The notes under the pieces were generated by a model. The model saw only the letters and a program-made list of their open reading frames with translations. It was not told where the DNA came from and ran no database searches. Position numbers and translations under genes: made by a program. This document shows, piece after piece, positions 8,211-17,757 of a stretch of 64,000 bases of DNA (within the stretch, counting starts at the first letter, position 1; every line of letters begins with the position of its first letter). Origin of the DNA: Bradyrhizobium sp. WBAH42 (lineage in GTDB: Bacteria; Pseudomonadota; Alphaproteobacteria; Rhizobiales; Xanthobacteraceae); the NCBI RefSeq assembly GCF_024585265.1, contig NZ_CP036533.1, forward strand, positions 1,745,001 through 1,809,000, written 5' to 3'.

Positions 8211-8753
8211 ATGAGCGACCAGCATTTTGCCCTGTTCGACACACGGATCGGCCTGTGTGCCATCGCCTGGGGTCCGCGCGGCATCAACGGCACACAATTG
8301 CCGATGGGCGGCGAGCAGAAGATCCGCACCCGCATCAGCCAGCGCCATGCCGACGCCACCGAAGCCGAGCCGACCGCCGAGGTGCGAGAGGCGATCGACC
8401 GCATGACAAGACTGCTCGCGGGCGAGCCGGATGATCTCACCGACATCCCGCTCGACCTCGACGGCGTGCCCGAGTTCAATCGCGGCGTCTACGAGATCGC
8501 CCGCGCGATCCCGCCCGGCAAGACCATCACCTATGGCGACATCGCAAAACAGCTCGGCGGCGTCCAGCTGTCGCGCGACGTTGGCCAGGCGCTCGGCCGC
8601 AACCCGTGCCCGATCGTGGTGCCCTGCCATCGCGTGCTCGCCGCCGGCAACAAGCCCGGCGGCTTCTCGGCAAACGGCGGCGTGGTGACGAAGCTGAAGA
8701 TGCTCGAGATCGAAGGCGCGCTGGTGAACCACACGCCGAGCTTGTTTGATTGA
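8211..8753 (+). CDS. ogt: Methylated-DNA--[protein]-cysteine S-methyltransferase
   Basis: 180-residue suicide repair protein that transfers alkyl groups from O6-alkylguanine (or O4-alkylthymine) in DNA to its own cysteine. The active-site motif VVPCHRVL puts the acceptor at Cys139. The DNA-binding helix region is GKTITYGDIAKQLG, and SRDVGQALGRNPCP replaces the usual AVGxAxxxNP. The length matches Ogt-type proteins, without an AdaA domain. ATG 8211 has AGGAACC upstream. It is a single gene, divergent from the hydrolase pair, with a palindromic repeat following. Confidence 0.93.
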   Translation: MSDQHFALFDTRIGLCAIAWGPRGINGTQLPMGGEQKIRTRISQRHADATEAEPTAEVREAIDRMTRLLAGEPDDLTDIPLDLDGVPEFNRGVYEIARAIPPGKTITYGDIAKQLGGVQLSRDVGQALGRNPCPIVVPCHRVLAAGNKPGGFSANGGVVTKLKMLEIEGALVNHTPSLFD

Positions 8754-8771
8754 GGTGGCTTGCGCTGATCT

Positions 8772-8863
8772 CGTAGGGTGGGCAAAGCGAAGCGTGCCCA
8801 CCAAACCGATCGTAGCTTGGACAGGTGGTGGGCACGGCGCTTCGCGCCTTTGCCCACCCTACG
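8772..8863. repeat. Palindromic repeat family B
   Basis: CGTAGGGTGGGCAAAG at the left and CTTTGCCCACCCTACG at the right are inverted, with GTGCCCACC/GGTGGGCAC inside. Other copies are at 19006, 33748 and 56018, a variant at 17622 and a half copy at 20391. Confidence 0.9.
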
Positions 8864-8872
8864 AGACCTTAG

Positions 8873-10417
8873 CTAAATCTTCGCCGCCGTCTTCGGCCAG
8901 TAGCGATCGCGCAGGTGTCGCTTCACCAGCTTGCCCGTGGGCGTGCGCGGCAGCTCGGCTTCGAAATCGATCGAGCGCGGGCACTTGATGGCGGAGAGGC
9001 GGCTCTTGCAGTAGGCGATCAAATCGGCCTCAAGGGCCTTGCCGGCGCGGCGCATGTCGTGCGGCTGCACCACCGCCTTGACCTCTTCGCCCATCTCCTC
9101 GTTCGGCACGCCGAACACGGCGACGTCGGCGACCTCGGGGTGCGTGATCAGCACGTCCTCGGTCTCCTGCGGGTAGATGTTCACCCCGCCGGAGATGATC
9201 ATGTAGGACTTGCGGTCGGTGAGGTAGAGAAAGCCGTCCTTGTCGAGATAGCCGACATCGCCGAGTGTGGACCATCCCCTGGCGTTGTAGGCCTTCTTCG
9301 TCTTCTCGGGATCGTTGTGATAGGTGAAGGCGGGTGCGTCGGCGAAATAGACGGTGCCGATCTCGCCGACAGGCTGCTCCTCGTCGTTCTCGTCGAGAAT
9401 CTTGATCTTGCCGACCACGGCGCGGCCTACGCTGCCGCGGTGCTCCAGCCATTGCTGCGAGTTGCAGACGGTGACGCCATTGCCTTCCGAGCCGGCGTAA
9501 TACTCGATCAGGATGGGTCCCCACCATTCGATCATCTTCGCCTTGACGTCGACCGGGCAGGGCGCAGCGGCGTGGATCGCGCCCTTCAGCGTGGAGACGT
9601 CGTACTTGGCGCGCACCTCGTCCGGCAGCTTCAGCATGCGCACGAACATGGTCGGCACCAGCTGGGATTGCGTCACCTTGTATTTCTCGACCAGCTTCAA
9701 GAACTCTTCGGCATCGAAGTGTTCCATGATGATGGAGGTGCCGCCGAGCACGATCGCCATCATGTTGAAGCGCAGGGGCGCCGCGTGATAGAGGGGGGCC
9801 GGTGACAGATAGGTGCTCTCCGCGTTCATGCCGCACATGTCGGCGCAGAGCACGCGCAGGAAGGCGTTCGGCACGTCGATCCTGTTGCCTTCGAATGCCT
9901 TCTTGATTCCCTTCGGGCGGCCGGTGGTGCCCGACGAATAGAGCATGTCGTAGCCGGCGACCTCATCCGCAATCGGCGTGGTCGGCTGCGCCGCGGCCTC
10001 CTTGTCGTAGGAGCGGAAGCCGGGCAGGGGGTCGTCCATCATGTAGAAGATCGGCTCGCCGGGCGTGCCCTTGATCAGGCCCTTGATCTGCTCGGCGCAT
10101 TTCGGTGTGGTGATCACGACCTTGGCGCCGCAATCGGCGATGATGTAGTCGATCTCGTCCTGCTTCAGGTAGCGGCTGATCGCGGTGTAATAGAGCCCGC
10201 TCCGCTGTGCGGCCCAGCAGAGCTCCATGAAGGCGAGGCGGTTCTCCATCAACAGCGCGATGTGGTCGCCGGCCTTGAGGCCAAGCGAGCGGAACAGCTG
10301 CGCGCCCTGGTTCGAGAGCTCGTCGAGCTCCCGATAGGTGATCGCCTTGCCGGTGCCGGCCATCTGGTAGGCGATCTTGTCGGGCGTCGTCCTGGCGTGG
10401 ATGGAGGGGTGGGTCAT
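8873..10417 (-). CDS. AMP-forming acyl-CoA synthetase
   Basis: 514 residues, full length for the ANL superfamily. P-loop-like motif MLYSSGTTGRPKG (about 158-170), adenylate motif EYYAGSEGNGVT, hinge DVGYLDKDGFLYLTDRKSYMI, and the catalytic lysine in PRTPTGKLVKR near the C-terminus. It activates a carboxylic acid with ATP and CoA in the cytoplasm; chain length or aromatic character cannot be read from the sequence. ATG 10417 has no competing start nearby. It follows the thiolase gene on the same strand, with a long palindromic repeat between them, and probably belongs to the same degradation module. Confidence 0.92.
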   Translation of the reverse strand: MTHPSIHARTTPDKIAYQMAGTGKAITYRELDELSNQGAQLFRSLGLKAGDHIALLMENRLAFMELCWAAQRSGLYYTAISRYLKQDEIDYIIADCGAKVVITTPKCAEQIKGLIKGTPGEPIFYMMDDPLPGFRSYDKEAAAQPTTPIADEVAGYDMLYSSGTTGRPKGIKKAFEGNRIDVPNAFLRVLCADMCGMNAESTYLSPAPLYHAAPLRFNMMAIVLGGTSIIMEHFDAEEFLKLVEKYKVTQSQLVPTMFVRMLKLPDEVRAKYDVSTLKGAIHAAAPCPVDVKAKMIEWWGPILIEYYAGSEGNGVTVCNSQQWLEHRGSVGRAVVGKIKILDENDEEQPVGEIGTVYFADAPAFTYHNDPEKTKKAYNARGWSTLGDVGYLDKDGFLYLTDRKSYMIISGGVNIYPQETEDVLITHPEVADVAVFGVPNEEMGEEVKAVVQPHDMRRAGKALEADLIAYCKSRLSAIKCPRSIDFEAELPRTPTGKLVKRHLRDRYWPKTAAKI

Positions 10418-10441
10418 GGTCGAGATCTCGCAACAAAAAAG

Positions 10442-10586
10442 GTGTCATCCCGGCGAAGGCCGGGATCCATAACCACAGGCCTCGGCTGTTGAAACGAGAT
10501 GGAGCTCCGGCGCAGCATAACCACAGTCTCCTGTGGTTATGGGTCCCGGATCGGCGCGCGCTTGAGGCGCGCTTGTCCGGGACGAC
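10442..10586. repeat. Palindromic intergenic repeat family F
   Basis: Begins GTGTCATCCCGGCGAAGGCCGG and ends GCTTGTCCGGGACGAC. Inside is a perfect hairpin, ATAACCACAG/CTGTGGTTAT with a 4-nt loop (10517-10540), and a second ATAACCACAGG near 10469. It separates the thiolase and acyl-CoA synthetase genes. Confidence 0.8.
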
Positions 10587-10606
10587 ACCGTTTGTATGGC
10601 CGCGGC

Positions 10607-11779
<1,173 letters not shown>

Positions 11780-11933
11780 GTCGGTCTCTCCCTGAATTCT
11801 TGATTGGGTTTGGTTGTCGGGGACGGATTTAAGGGACCGGAGATCGTTTAGTCAATCGATCAATTAACTCTTGTGATGAGGCGCTGCTTGCGCTTATCTG
11901 CGCCCCGCTTCCAGCGGCCAAACAGGGATCTCC

Positions 11934-12593
11934 GTGGCTACCAGCGTTCCGAACAGGCTCCCCGCCGGGAAAAATTCCACGGCAGAGAAATTGCTAGTGG
12001 CCGCGAGCGAGCTGATGATCGAACGCTCCTCGATCGAGATCTCGCTGTCCGACATCGCGCAGAAGTCGGGCGCCAACGCCGCGCTGGTCAAATATCACTT
12101 CGGCAACAAGGACGGCCTGTTGCTGGCGCTGCTGGCGCGGGATGCCGCGACCGAGATGTCCAATCTCGAATATTTGCTGGCGCAGCCGATCACGTCGACG
12201 GCGAAGCTGAAGCTGCATATCGGCGGCATCATCCGCGCCTATCACCGGTTCCCCTATATGAACCGGCTGATCCACTATCTCTTGCACGAGACCAGCGCGA
12301 GTTCTGCCGATGAAGTCTCGAAGTTCTTCGTTGCGCCGCTGTTGGACTTCCACCGCCGCCTGCTGGCCGAGGGCGTCAGCCGCGGCGAATTCCGCCCGAC
12401 CGATCCGGTGTTGTTCTACACCAGCCTGATCGGTGCCTGCGATCATCTGTTCTTCGGCCGGCACGCGATGTCCCGCGCGACCGGCGTCGGCCCGGTCACC
12501 GATGATGTCTGCCGGCAATACATCAAGCACATGGAAACGCTGATCTGCGGCGGCATCCTCACGCAAGCCGGGGAAGCTGCCGCGGCCGGATAG
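11934..12593 (+). CDS. TetR-family transcriptional regulator
   Basis: 219 residues. The N-terminal helix-turn-helix is clear (TAEKLLVAASELMIERS ... LSDIAQKSGANAALVKYHFGNKDGLL). The C-terminal ligand domain is helical (YHRFPYMNRLIHYLL, FFVAPLLDFHRRLLAEG) and resembles regulators of acyl-CoA metabolism. The start is GTG 11934 with AGGGA a few bases ahead. It is divergent from the thiolase gene and followed by an SDR and an enoyl-CoA hydratase, so an acyl- or aryl-CoA is a reasonable effector by inference. A possible operator in the gap is too imperfect to call. Confidence 0.92.
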   Translation: MATSVPNRLPAGKNSTAEKLLVAASELMIERSSIEISLSDIAQKSGANAALVKYHFGNKDGLLLALLARDAATEMSNLEYLLAQPITSTAKLKLHIGGIIRAYHRFPYMNRLIHYLLHETSASSADEVSKFFVAPLLDFHRRLLAEGVSRGEFRPTDPVLFYTSLIGACDHLFFGRHAMSRATGVGPVTDDVCRQYIKHMETLICGGILTQAGEAAAAG

Positions 12594-12648
12594 TCCGGCC
12601 AACACGTCACAAGTCTAGAGAAGAAACGCCCAAGGAAAGGTATCTGCG

Positions 12649-13407
12649 ATGCAATTGAAAGACGTAGCCGTTCTCATCACCGGCGGTGGCTCGGGCCTCG
12701 GTGCCGCGACCGCTCGCGCCATGGCGGCCAAGGGCGCCAAGATCGGCGTGATCGACCAGAGCAAGGAAAACGCCGAGAAGGTCGCCACTGAGGTGAAGGG
12801 CGTGGCGCTGCATGCCGACGTCACCAGCGAGGAGCAGATCAAGGCTGCGATCGCGAAAGCAGAAGCCGCGCACGGTGTCGCGCGCGTGCTGATGAACTGC
12901 GCCGGCATCGGCGGCTCGCAGCGCATCGTCGGTCGCGACGGTGTCTATCCGCTGGAAAAGTTCGCGCGCATCATCAACGTCAATCTGATCGGCACCTTCA
13001 ACTGCCTGCGTCTATTCGCCGAGCGCCTCGTCACGATCGAGCCGGTCGGCGAAGAGCGCGGCGTCATCATCAACACGGCCTCGGTTGCGGCCTACGAAGG
13101 CCAGATCGGCCAGATCGCCTATTCGGCGTCGAAGGGTGGCGTCGTCGGCCTGACGCTGCCGGCCGCGCGCGATCTCGCCAGCCAGAAGATCCGCGTCAAC
13201 ACCATCGCGCCCGGCCTGTTCTTCACGCCACTGCTGATGGGCTTGAACGAAGAGGCCCGCAAGAGCCTGGGCGCCCAGGTGCCGCATCCCTCGCGTCTCG
13301 GTGACGCCGCCGAATACGGCATGCTCGCGGTGCACATCGTCGAGAACCCGATGCTGAACGGCGAGACCATCCGCCTCGACGGCGCCATCCGCATGGCGCC
13401 GCGGTAA
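12649..13407 (+). CDS. SDR-family 3-hydroxyacyl-CoA dehydrogenase-like (HSD10 type)
   Basis: 252 residues. NAD motif TGGGSGLG, the DV of ADVT for adenine, NCAG in place of NNAG, catalytic Ser in NTASVAAYEG, and YSASK with Tyr and Lys intact. The overall pattern (IEPVGEERGVIINTAS, PAARDLASQKIRVN) matches type II 3-hydroxyacyl-CoA dehydrogenases, which oxidise 3-hydroxyacyl-CoA to 3-ketoacyl-CoA. ATG 12649 is preceded by AAGGAAAGG. It follows the TetR gene by 55 bases and may be cotranscribed with it. It would act between the hydratase and the thiolase. Confidence 0.93.
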   Translation: MQLKDVAVLITGGGSGLGAATARAMAAKGAKIGVIDQSKENAEKVATEVKGVALHADVTSEEQIKAAIAKAEAAHGVARVLMNCAGIGGSQRIVGRDGVYPLEKFARIINVNLIGTFNCLRLFAERLVTIEPVGEERGVIINTASVAAYEGQIGQIAYSASKGGVVGLTLPAARDLASQKIRVNTIAPGLFFTPLLMGLNEEARKSLGAQVPHPSRLGDAAEYGMLAVHIVENPMLNGETIRLDGAIRMAPR

Positions 13408-13419
13408 CGCGCTTTCTTC

Positions 13420-13560
13420 CTTCTCCCCTTGTGGGAGAAGGTGGCGCGAAGCGCCGGATGAGGGGTTTCTCTCCGCGATCTCATCTGCGGAGACAGACCC
13501 CTCACCCAAGCGAGTATGTGGCTAGCGATGTACATGCCCTCTCCCACAAGGGGAGAGGGC
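13420..13560. repeat. Palindromic repeat family C
   Basis: CTTCTCCCCTTGTGGGAGAAG with GGATGAGGGG on the left is matched by CCCCTCACCC and CCCTCTCCCACAAGGGGAGAG on the right. Copies or variants are at 23913, 25075, 39929, 47358, 53213 and 57575. Confidence 0.9.
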
Positions 13561-13601
13561 GCAGCAATCGGCGCCGCGACCCGCGGCTAGCACGAGGCCC
13601 C

Positions 13602-14408
13602 ATGTCCCAACCGCTGCTGATCGAGCACAACGACGGCGTCGACCGGGTGACGCTCAATCGGCCCGAGCACCTCAACGCGCTCGATCCCGCGCTGATCGAT
13701 GCGCTCAACACCTATTTCCAGGGCCTGCAACGCAATCGCGACACGCGCGTCGTCGTGCTCAAGGGCGCCGGCAAGAATTTTTGTGCCGGCCTCGATCTCA
13801 AAGCAGCGGTGGCGCGCCGGGCCGGACAGCAGGAGCCGCCCGGCGTTACGGAGGCGCTGGATTCCCAGCGCCGCATCGCCGACATCGTGATGCTGATGCG
13901 GCGCTGTCCGCAGCCGATCCTTGCGCTGGTGCAGGGCGCCGCGGCCGGCGGCGGCTTTGCGCTGGCGCTGGCCTCCGACATCCGCATCGCAACGAGATCG
14001 GCGCGGATGAACTGCGCCTTCATCAAGCTCGGTCTCGGCGGCTGCGACATCGGCACCAGCTATTTCCTGCCGCGCCTCGTCGGTGTCTCCGTCGCATCCG
14101 AGCTGATCCTCACCGGGCGCTTCATCGGCGCCGAGCGCGCGCTCGCGGTCGGCCTCGTCTCGGAGGTCGTGGACGAGGACAAGCTCGATGACGCGGCCGA
14201 GCCTTATGTCGAGGCGATGATGACGGCCTCGCCCGTGGGCCTGCGGCTATCCAAGGAATGTCTCAACATGAGCGTCGATGCCGGCTCGCTCGAAGCGGCG
14301 ATTGCGATGGAGGATCGCAACCAGGTCCTGTGCAGCCGCTCGGAAGAGTTTTCGGAAGGCATCAGGGCCTTCCTTGAGAAGCGAAAGCCTGTCTATATCA
14401 GGCGCTGA
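13602..14408 (+). CDS. Enoyl-CoA hydratase/isomerase family protein
   Basis: 268 residues of crotonase fold. The oxyanion segments are KNFCAGLDLKAA and the central AAAGGGFALALASDIRIA helix; downstream the ITSYFLPRLVG-like region reads GTSYFLPRLVG. The residues equivalent to the two hydratase glutamates are partly replaced (LGLGGCDIG), so isomerase or another crotonase reaction is possible. ATG 13602 has GAGG upstream; the frame upstream runs through repeat DNA and is not coding. It lies 43 bases before the ferulate-type CoA ligase, probably in one operon. Confidence 0.9.
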   Translation: MSQPLLIEHNDGVDRVTLNRPEHLNALDPALIDALNTYFQGLQRNRDTRVVVLKGAGKNFCAGLDLKAAVARRAGQQEPPGVTEALDSQRRIADIVMLMRRCPQPILALVQGAAAGGGFALALASDIRIATRSARMNCAFIKLGLGGCDIGTSYFLPRLVGVSVASELILTGRFIGAERALAVGLVSEVVDEDKLDDAAEPYVEAMMTASPVGLRLSKECLNMSVDAGSLEAAIAMEDRNQVLCSRSEEFSEGIRAFLEKRKPVYIRR

Positions 14409-14451
14409 ACGATCAAGATCCGCAAAGGACAATAATTCCGGGAGACGCAAA

Positions 14452-16323
14452 ATGAGTGGAAGCGCGGCGGAAGTGATGACGAAGCCCGCCTTTCGCAAGG
14501 TTCAGTGGCTCGCGCGCGACATCAAGGTCGAGCGCCGCGGCGACGGCACGGTGGTGCTGAAGTCGCGCATTCCGCTGCAGCCTTACGAGAAGCACATCCC
14601 GGCCTCGCTGGCGAAATGGGCCAAGGAAGCACCCGAGCGCATCTGGCTGGCGCAGCGTGGCGGTCCGAACCGCGAATGGCGCAAGGTGTCCTATGGCGAA
14701 GCCAAGCGCATCGTGGACGCGCTGACGCAAGGCCTGCTCAATCTCGAACTCGACGGCCGGCCCGTCGCGATCCTCTCCGGCAATTCGATCGAGCATGCGC
14801 TGATGACGCAGGCTGCGATGCAGGCGCGCGTCCCGGCAGCGCCGGTGTCGCCGGCCTACTCGTTGATGAGCCACGATCACGTCAAGCTCAAATACCTGTT
14901 CGACCTGATCAAGCCGGCCGTGGTGATGGTGCAGGACGGCCCGACCTTCGAGAAGGCGCTGAAGGCGCTCGACCTCAGCGGCGTCACCGTGGTTCACGTC
15001 GCGCGGCCCTGCGAGGGCATCAAGAGCGTCAGCTTCGCCGAGCTTGCGGCCACGCCTGTTACCGCTGATGTCGAGGCCTCGATCGCGAAGATCAGGCCGC
15101 AGACCGTCGGCAAGCTGCTGTTCACGTCAGGCTCGACCGGCATGCCCAAGGCCGTCATCAACACGCAGGAGATGATGTGTGCCAACGCGGCGATGATGAT
15201 GCAGGTGCGGCCGCGTGATCCCCACGGGCCGATCTCGACCATGCTGGACTGGATGCCCTGGAACCACACCATGGGCGGCAACGCGGCGTTCCACCCGATC
15301 CTGGTCGACGGCGGCACGCTCTATATCGACGACGGCCGGCCGATGCCGGGCCAGTTCGAGGAGACGCTGCGCAATTTGCGCGAGATCTCGCCGACCTATT
15401 ACGCCAACGTGCCCGCCGGCTACGCCGCGCTCGCAGCCGCCATGGAGAAGGACGATGCGCTCTGCCGCTCGTTCTTCAAGAATCTCTCGATCATGGCCTA
15501 TGGCGGCGCGCGCCTGCCCGACGATCTCTATGAGCGCATGCAGGCGCTGGCGGTGAAGACCACCGGCGAGCGCATCGTGTTCTATACCGGCTGGGGCTCG
15601 ACCGAGACCGCGCCGACCTCGACCGGCACCTATTGGGACACCGAGCGCGTCGGCCTGATCGGCCTGCCGTTCCCCGGCGTGGATCTGAAGATGGTGCCGT
15701 GCGGCTCGAAATACGAATTGCGGCTGCGCGGCGTCAACGTCACGCCCGGCTATTTCGGTCAGCCGGAGCTGACGAAGAAGATGTTCGATGAGGAAGGTTT
15801 TTACTGCATCGGCGATGCCGGAATCTTCGTCGACGATTCCGATCCGGTGCAAGGCATCATCTTTGCCGGCCGCGTGGTGGAGGACTTCAAGCTCACCACC
15901 GGCACGTTCGTTCATGTCGGCTCGCTGCGGACCGATGCGATCGCTGCCGCAACGCCGGTCGTGCACGACGCGCTGGTCGCGGGTCAGGACCGCCCGTTCA
16001 TCGGCCTCTTGGCCTGGCCGAACCTGCACGCCTGCCGCCAGCTCGTCGGCAATCCAGATCTGGGCTTTGCCGATGCGGTGAAGCATCCCGAGGTGATCGC
16101 CTGCTTCAGGCGTGGCCTGGAAGCGCATAACCGGGAGTGCGAAGGCGCCAGCAGCCGTGTCATCGCACGCGCGATGCTGATGGTCGAGCCGCCCTCGATC
16201 GACGGTAACGAGCTCACCGACAAGGGCTACATCAACCAGCGCGCCGGCCTCGAACGCCGCGCCGCGCTGGTGGAGCGGCTCTATGCGGACAAGCCGGATG
16301 AAGATGTGATCGTGCTGCGATGA
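14452..16323 (+). CDS. Feruloyl-CoA synthase-like acid-CoA ligase
   Basis: 623 residues, longer than ordinary acyl-CoA ligases and matching the feruloyl-CoA synthase family. The family N-terminus (ARDIKVERRGDGTVVLKS ... PVSPAYSLMSHDHVKL) is present, as are the ATP motif FTSGSTGMPK (224-233), MPWNHTMGGN and YTGWGSTETAP. The C-terminal subdomain is the shorter, divergent type of this family. The known reaction is activation of hydroxycinnamic acids with ATP and CoA; the real substrate could be another aryl or cyclic acid. ATG 14452 has GGGAG 7 bases upstream. Neighbours are a crotonase-fold enzyme and three acyl-CoA dehydrogenases. Confidence 0.88.
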   Translation: MSGSAAEVMTKPAFRKVQWLARDIKVERRGDGTVVLKSRIPLQPYEKHIPASLAKWAKEAPERIWLAQRGGPNREWRKVSYGEAKRIVDALTQGLLNLELDGRPVAILSGNSIEHALMTQAAMQARVPAAPVSPAYSLMSHDHVKLKYLFDLIKPAVVMVQDGPTFEKALKALDLSGVTVVHVARPCEGIKSVSFAELAATPVTADVEASIAKIRPQTVGKLLFTSGSTGMPKAVINTQEMMCANAAMMMQVRPRDPHGPISTMLDWMPWNHTMGGNAAFHPILVDGGTLYIDDGRPMPGQFEETLRNLREISPTYYANVPAGYAALAAAMEKDDALCRSFFKNLSIMAYGGARLPDDLYERMQALAVKTTGERIVFYTGWGSTETAPTSTGTYWDTERVGLIGLPFPGVDLKMVPCGSKYELRLRGVNVTPGYFGQPELTKKMFDEEGFYCIGDAGIFVDDSDPVQGIIFAGRVVEDFKLTTGTFVHVGSLRTDAIAAATPVVHDALVAGQDRPFIGLLAWPNLHACRQLVGNPDLGFADAVKHPEVIACFRRGLEAHNRECEGASSRVIARAMLMVEPPSIDGNELTDKGYINQRAGLERRAALVERLYADKPDEDVIVLR

Positions 16324-16341
16324 CGCACCGCTCTCTCAACT

Positions 16342-16444
16342 CGTCATTCCGGGGCGCGCGCAGCGCGAGCCCGGAATCCATCAGGCCGCATAGGCGCGGC
16401 GAAATGGATTCCGGGCTCGCCGCTACGCGGCGCCCCGGAATGAC
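16342..16444. repeat. Palindromic repeat family A
   Basis: Copy of CGTCATTCCGGGGCGCG...CGCCCCGGAATGAC between the CoA ligase and the first acyl-CoA dehydrogenase. Confidence 0.9.
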
Positions 16445-16484
16445 GGCATCAATACCAGCGACAAACAATAAGAGGTAAGCCGCC

Positions 16485-17612
16485 ATGAACTTCGATTTCT
16501 CCGACGATCAAAAGCAGCTCCGCGACCAGGCGCGCAAGTTCCTCGCGGAAAAATGCTCGCCCAAGGCGGTGCGAATCGTGCTCGACGGCAAGGCGCCTTA
16601 CGACAAGGAGCTGTGGAAGGGCCTCGCCGAGATGGGTTTTCTCGGCGTCGCCATTCCGGAAGAGTTCGGCGGCGCGGGTGCGGGCCATCTCGAGCTGTGC
16701 GTGATCGCGGAGGAGATGGGGCGGGCCAATGCGCCTGTGCCGTTCTCTTCGACCGTGTACCTCGCCGCCGAAGCGCTGCTGATCGCGGGCAGCGACGCGC
16801 AGAAGAAGAAATGGCTGCCCGCGATTGCTGCCGGAGAGGCGATCGGCACGCTGGCGCTGTTCGAGGGCAAGGGCAATCCGTCGCCGAAGAACGTCAAGCT
16901 GACGGCTGCGAACGGGGTGCTCAATGGTGTCAAGAAGCCGGTCGCCGACGGCGGCATCGCCGACTTCGCGGTGGTCGCCGCACGCACCGGATCGAGCGGG
17001 CGCGACAACGACATCTCGCTGTTCCTGGTCGATCTCAAGGCCGGCGGCGTCGACGTGAAGAGCCTCACCAATCTCGATCCGACCCGCGGACAGGCCGAGA
17101 TCACCTTCAAGGACGCCAAAGCCGAGCCGCTGGGAGCTGCCGGCGAAGGCTGGAGCATCCTCACCCAGGTGCTCGACCGCGCCGCCGTGCTGTGCGCGTT
17201 CGAGCAGGTCGGAGGTGCTGATCGCGCCTTGGAGATGGGCCGCGACTACGCGCTGGACCGCATCGCCTTCGGTCGGCAGATCGGCTCCTTCCAGGCCGTC
17301 AAGCACATGCTCGCGGACATGTACGTGTCGGCGACGCTGGCGCGCTCCAACAGCTATTACGGCGCCTGGGCGCTCTCGACCAATGCGGCCGAGCTGCCGG
17401 AGGCTGCCGCCGCCGCGCGCATCAGCGCGACGCAGGCGTTCCAGCACTGCGCCAAGAACAACATCCAGGTTCACGGCGGCATGGGTTTTACCTGGGAGTT
17501 CGACTGCCACATGTACTACCGCCGCGCCAACGCCATGGCGCTGGGCCTCGGCAGCCTGTCCTATTGGGAAGACCAGTTGATCGACCGGATGCGGAAGAAG
17601 AACGCGGCGTGA
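16485..17612 (+). CDS. Acyl-CoA dehydrogenase, small-subunit type
   Basis: 375-residue FAD flavoprotein. The N-terminal helical domain (MNFDFSDDQKQLRDQARKF) and the FAD/substrate stretch (FGRQIGSFQAVKHMLADM) are present. The C-terminus reads IQVHGGMGFTWEFDCHMYYRR and ends soon after, without the EGT/GGT segment that carries the usual catalytic glutamate. This is typical of small subunits that pair with a larger acyl-CoA dehydrogenase in heterotetramers known from steroid degradation; such pairing here is inference. Two 414-residue partners follow directly. ATG 16485 has AAGAGG upstream. Confidence 0.92.
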   Translation: MNFDFSDDQKQLRDQARKFLAEKCSPKAVRIVLDGKAPYDKELWKGLAEMGFLGVAIPEEFGGAGAGHLELCVIAEEMGRANAPVPFSSTVYLAAEALLIAGSDAQKKKWLPAIAAGEAIGTLALFEGKGNPSPKNVKLTAANGVLNGVKKPVADGGIADFAVVAARTGSSGRDNDISLFLVDLKAGGVDVKSLTNLDPTRGQAEITFKDAKAEPLGAAGEGWSILTQVLDRAAVLCAFEQVGGADRALEMGRDYALDRIAFGRQIGSFQAVKHMLADMYVSATLARSNSYYGAWALSTNAAELPEAAAAARISATQAFQHCAKNNIQVHGGMGFTWEFDCHMYYRRANAMALGLGSLSYWEDQLIDRMRKKNAA

Positions 17613-17621
17613 TGACAGGTG

Positions 17622-17739
17622 CGTAGGGTGGGTTAGCCGAGCGGATTGCGCGAAGCGCAAGTCGCTTGGCGTAACCCACCTCTTCTTCCGATTTGGAAAC
17701 CAAAGAGGTGGGTTACGCCTTCGGCTAACCCACCCTACG
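17622..17739. repeat. Palindromic repeat family B, GGTTAGCC variant
   Basis: CGTAGGGTGGGTTAGCCGA and TCGGCTAACCCACCCTACG are inverted; GTAACCCACCTCTT/AAGAGGTGGGTTAC lies inside. It sits between two acyl-CoA dehydrogenase genes. Confidence 0.9.
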
Positions 17740-17757
17740 AAATGCGAGAGAGTTGCC

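Noticed and set aside
11840..11875. Possible TetR operator (GTCAATCGATCAATTAAC) between thiolase and TetR genes
   Set aside because: It is AT-rich and well placed, but symmetry is only about 7 of 12 around the ATCGAT centre, too weak to list as a site.
12607..13547. Minus-strand frames opposite the HSD10-type SDR
   Set aside because: Antisense to a gene with intact SDR motifs; part of them lies in repeat DNA.
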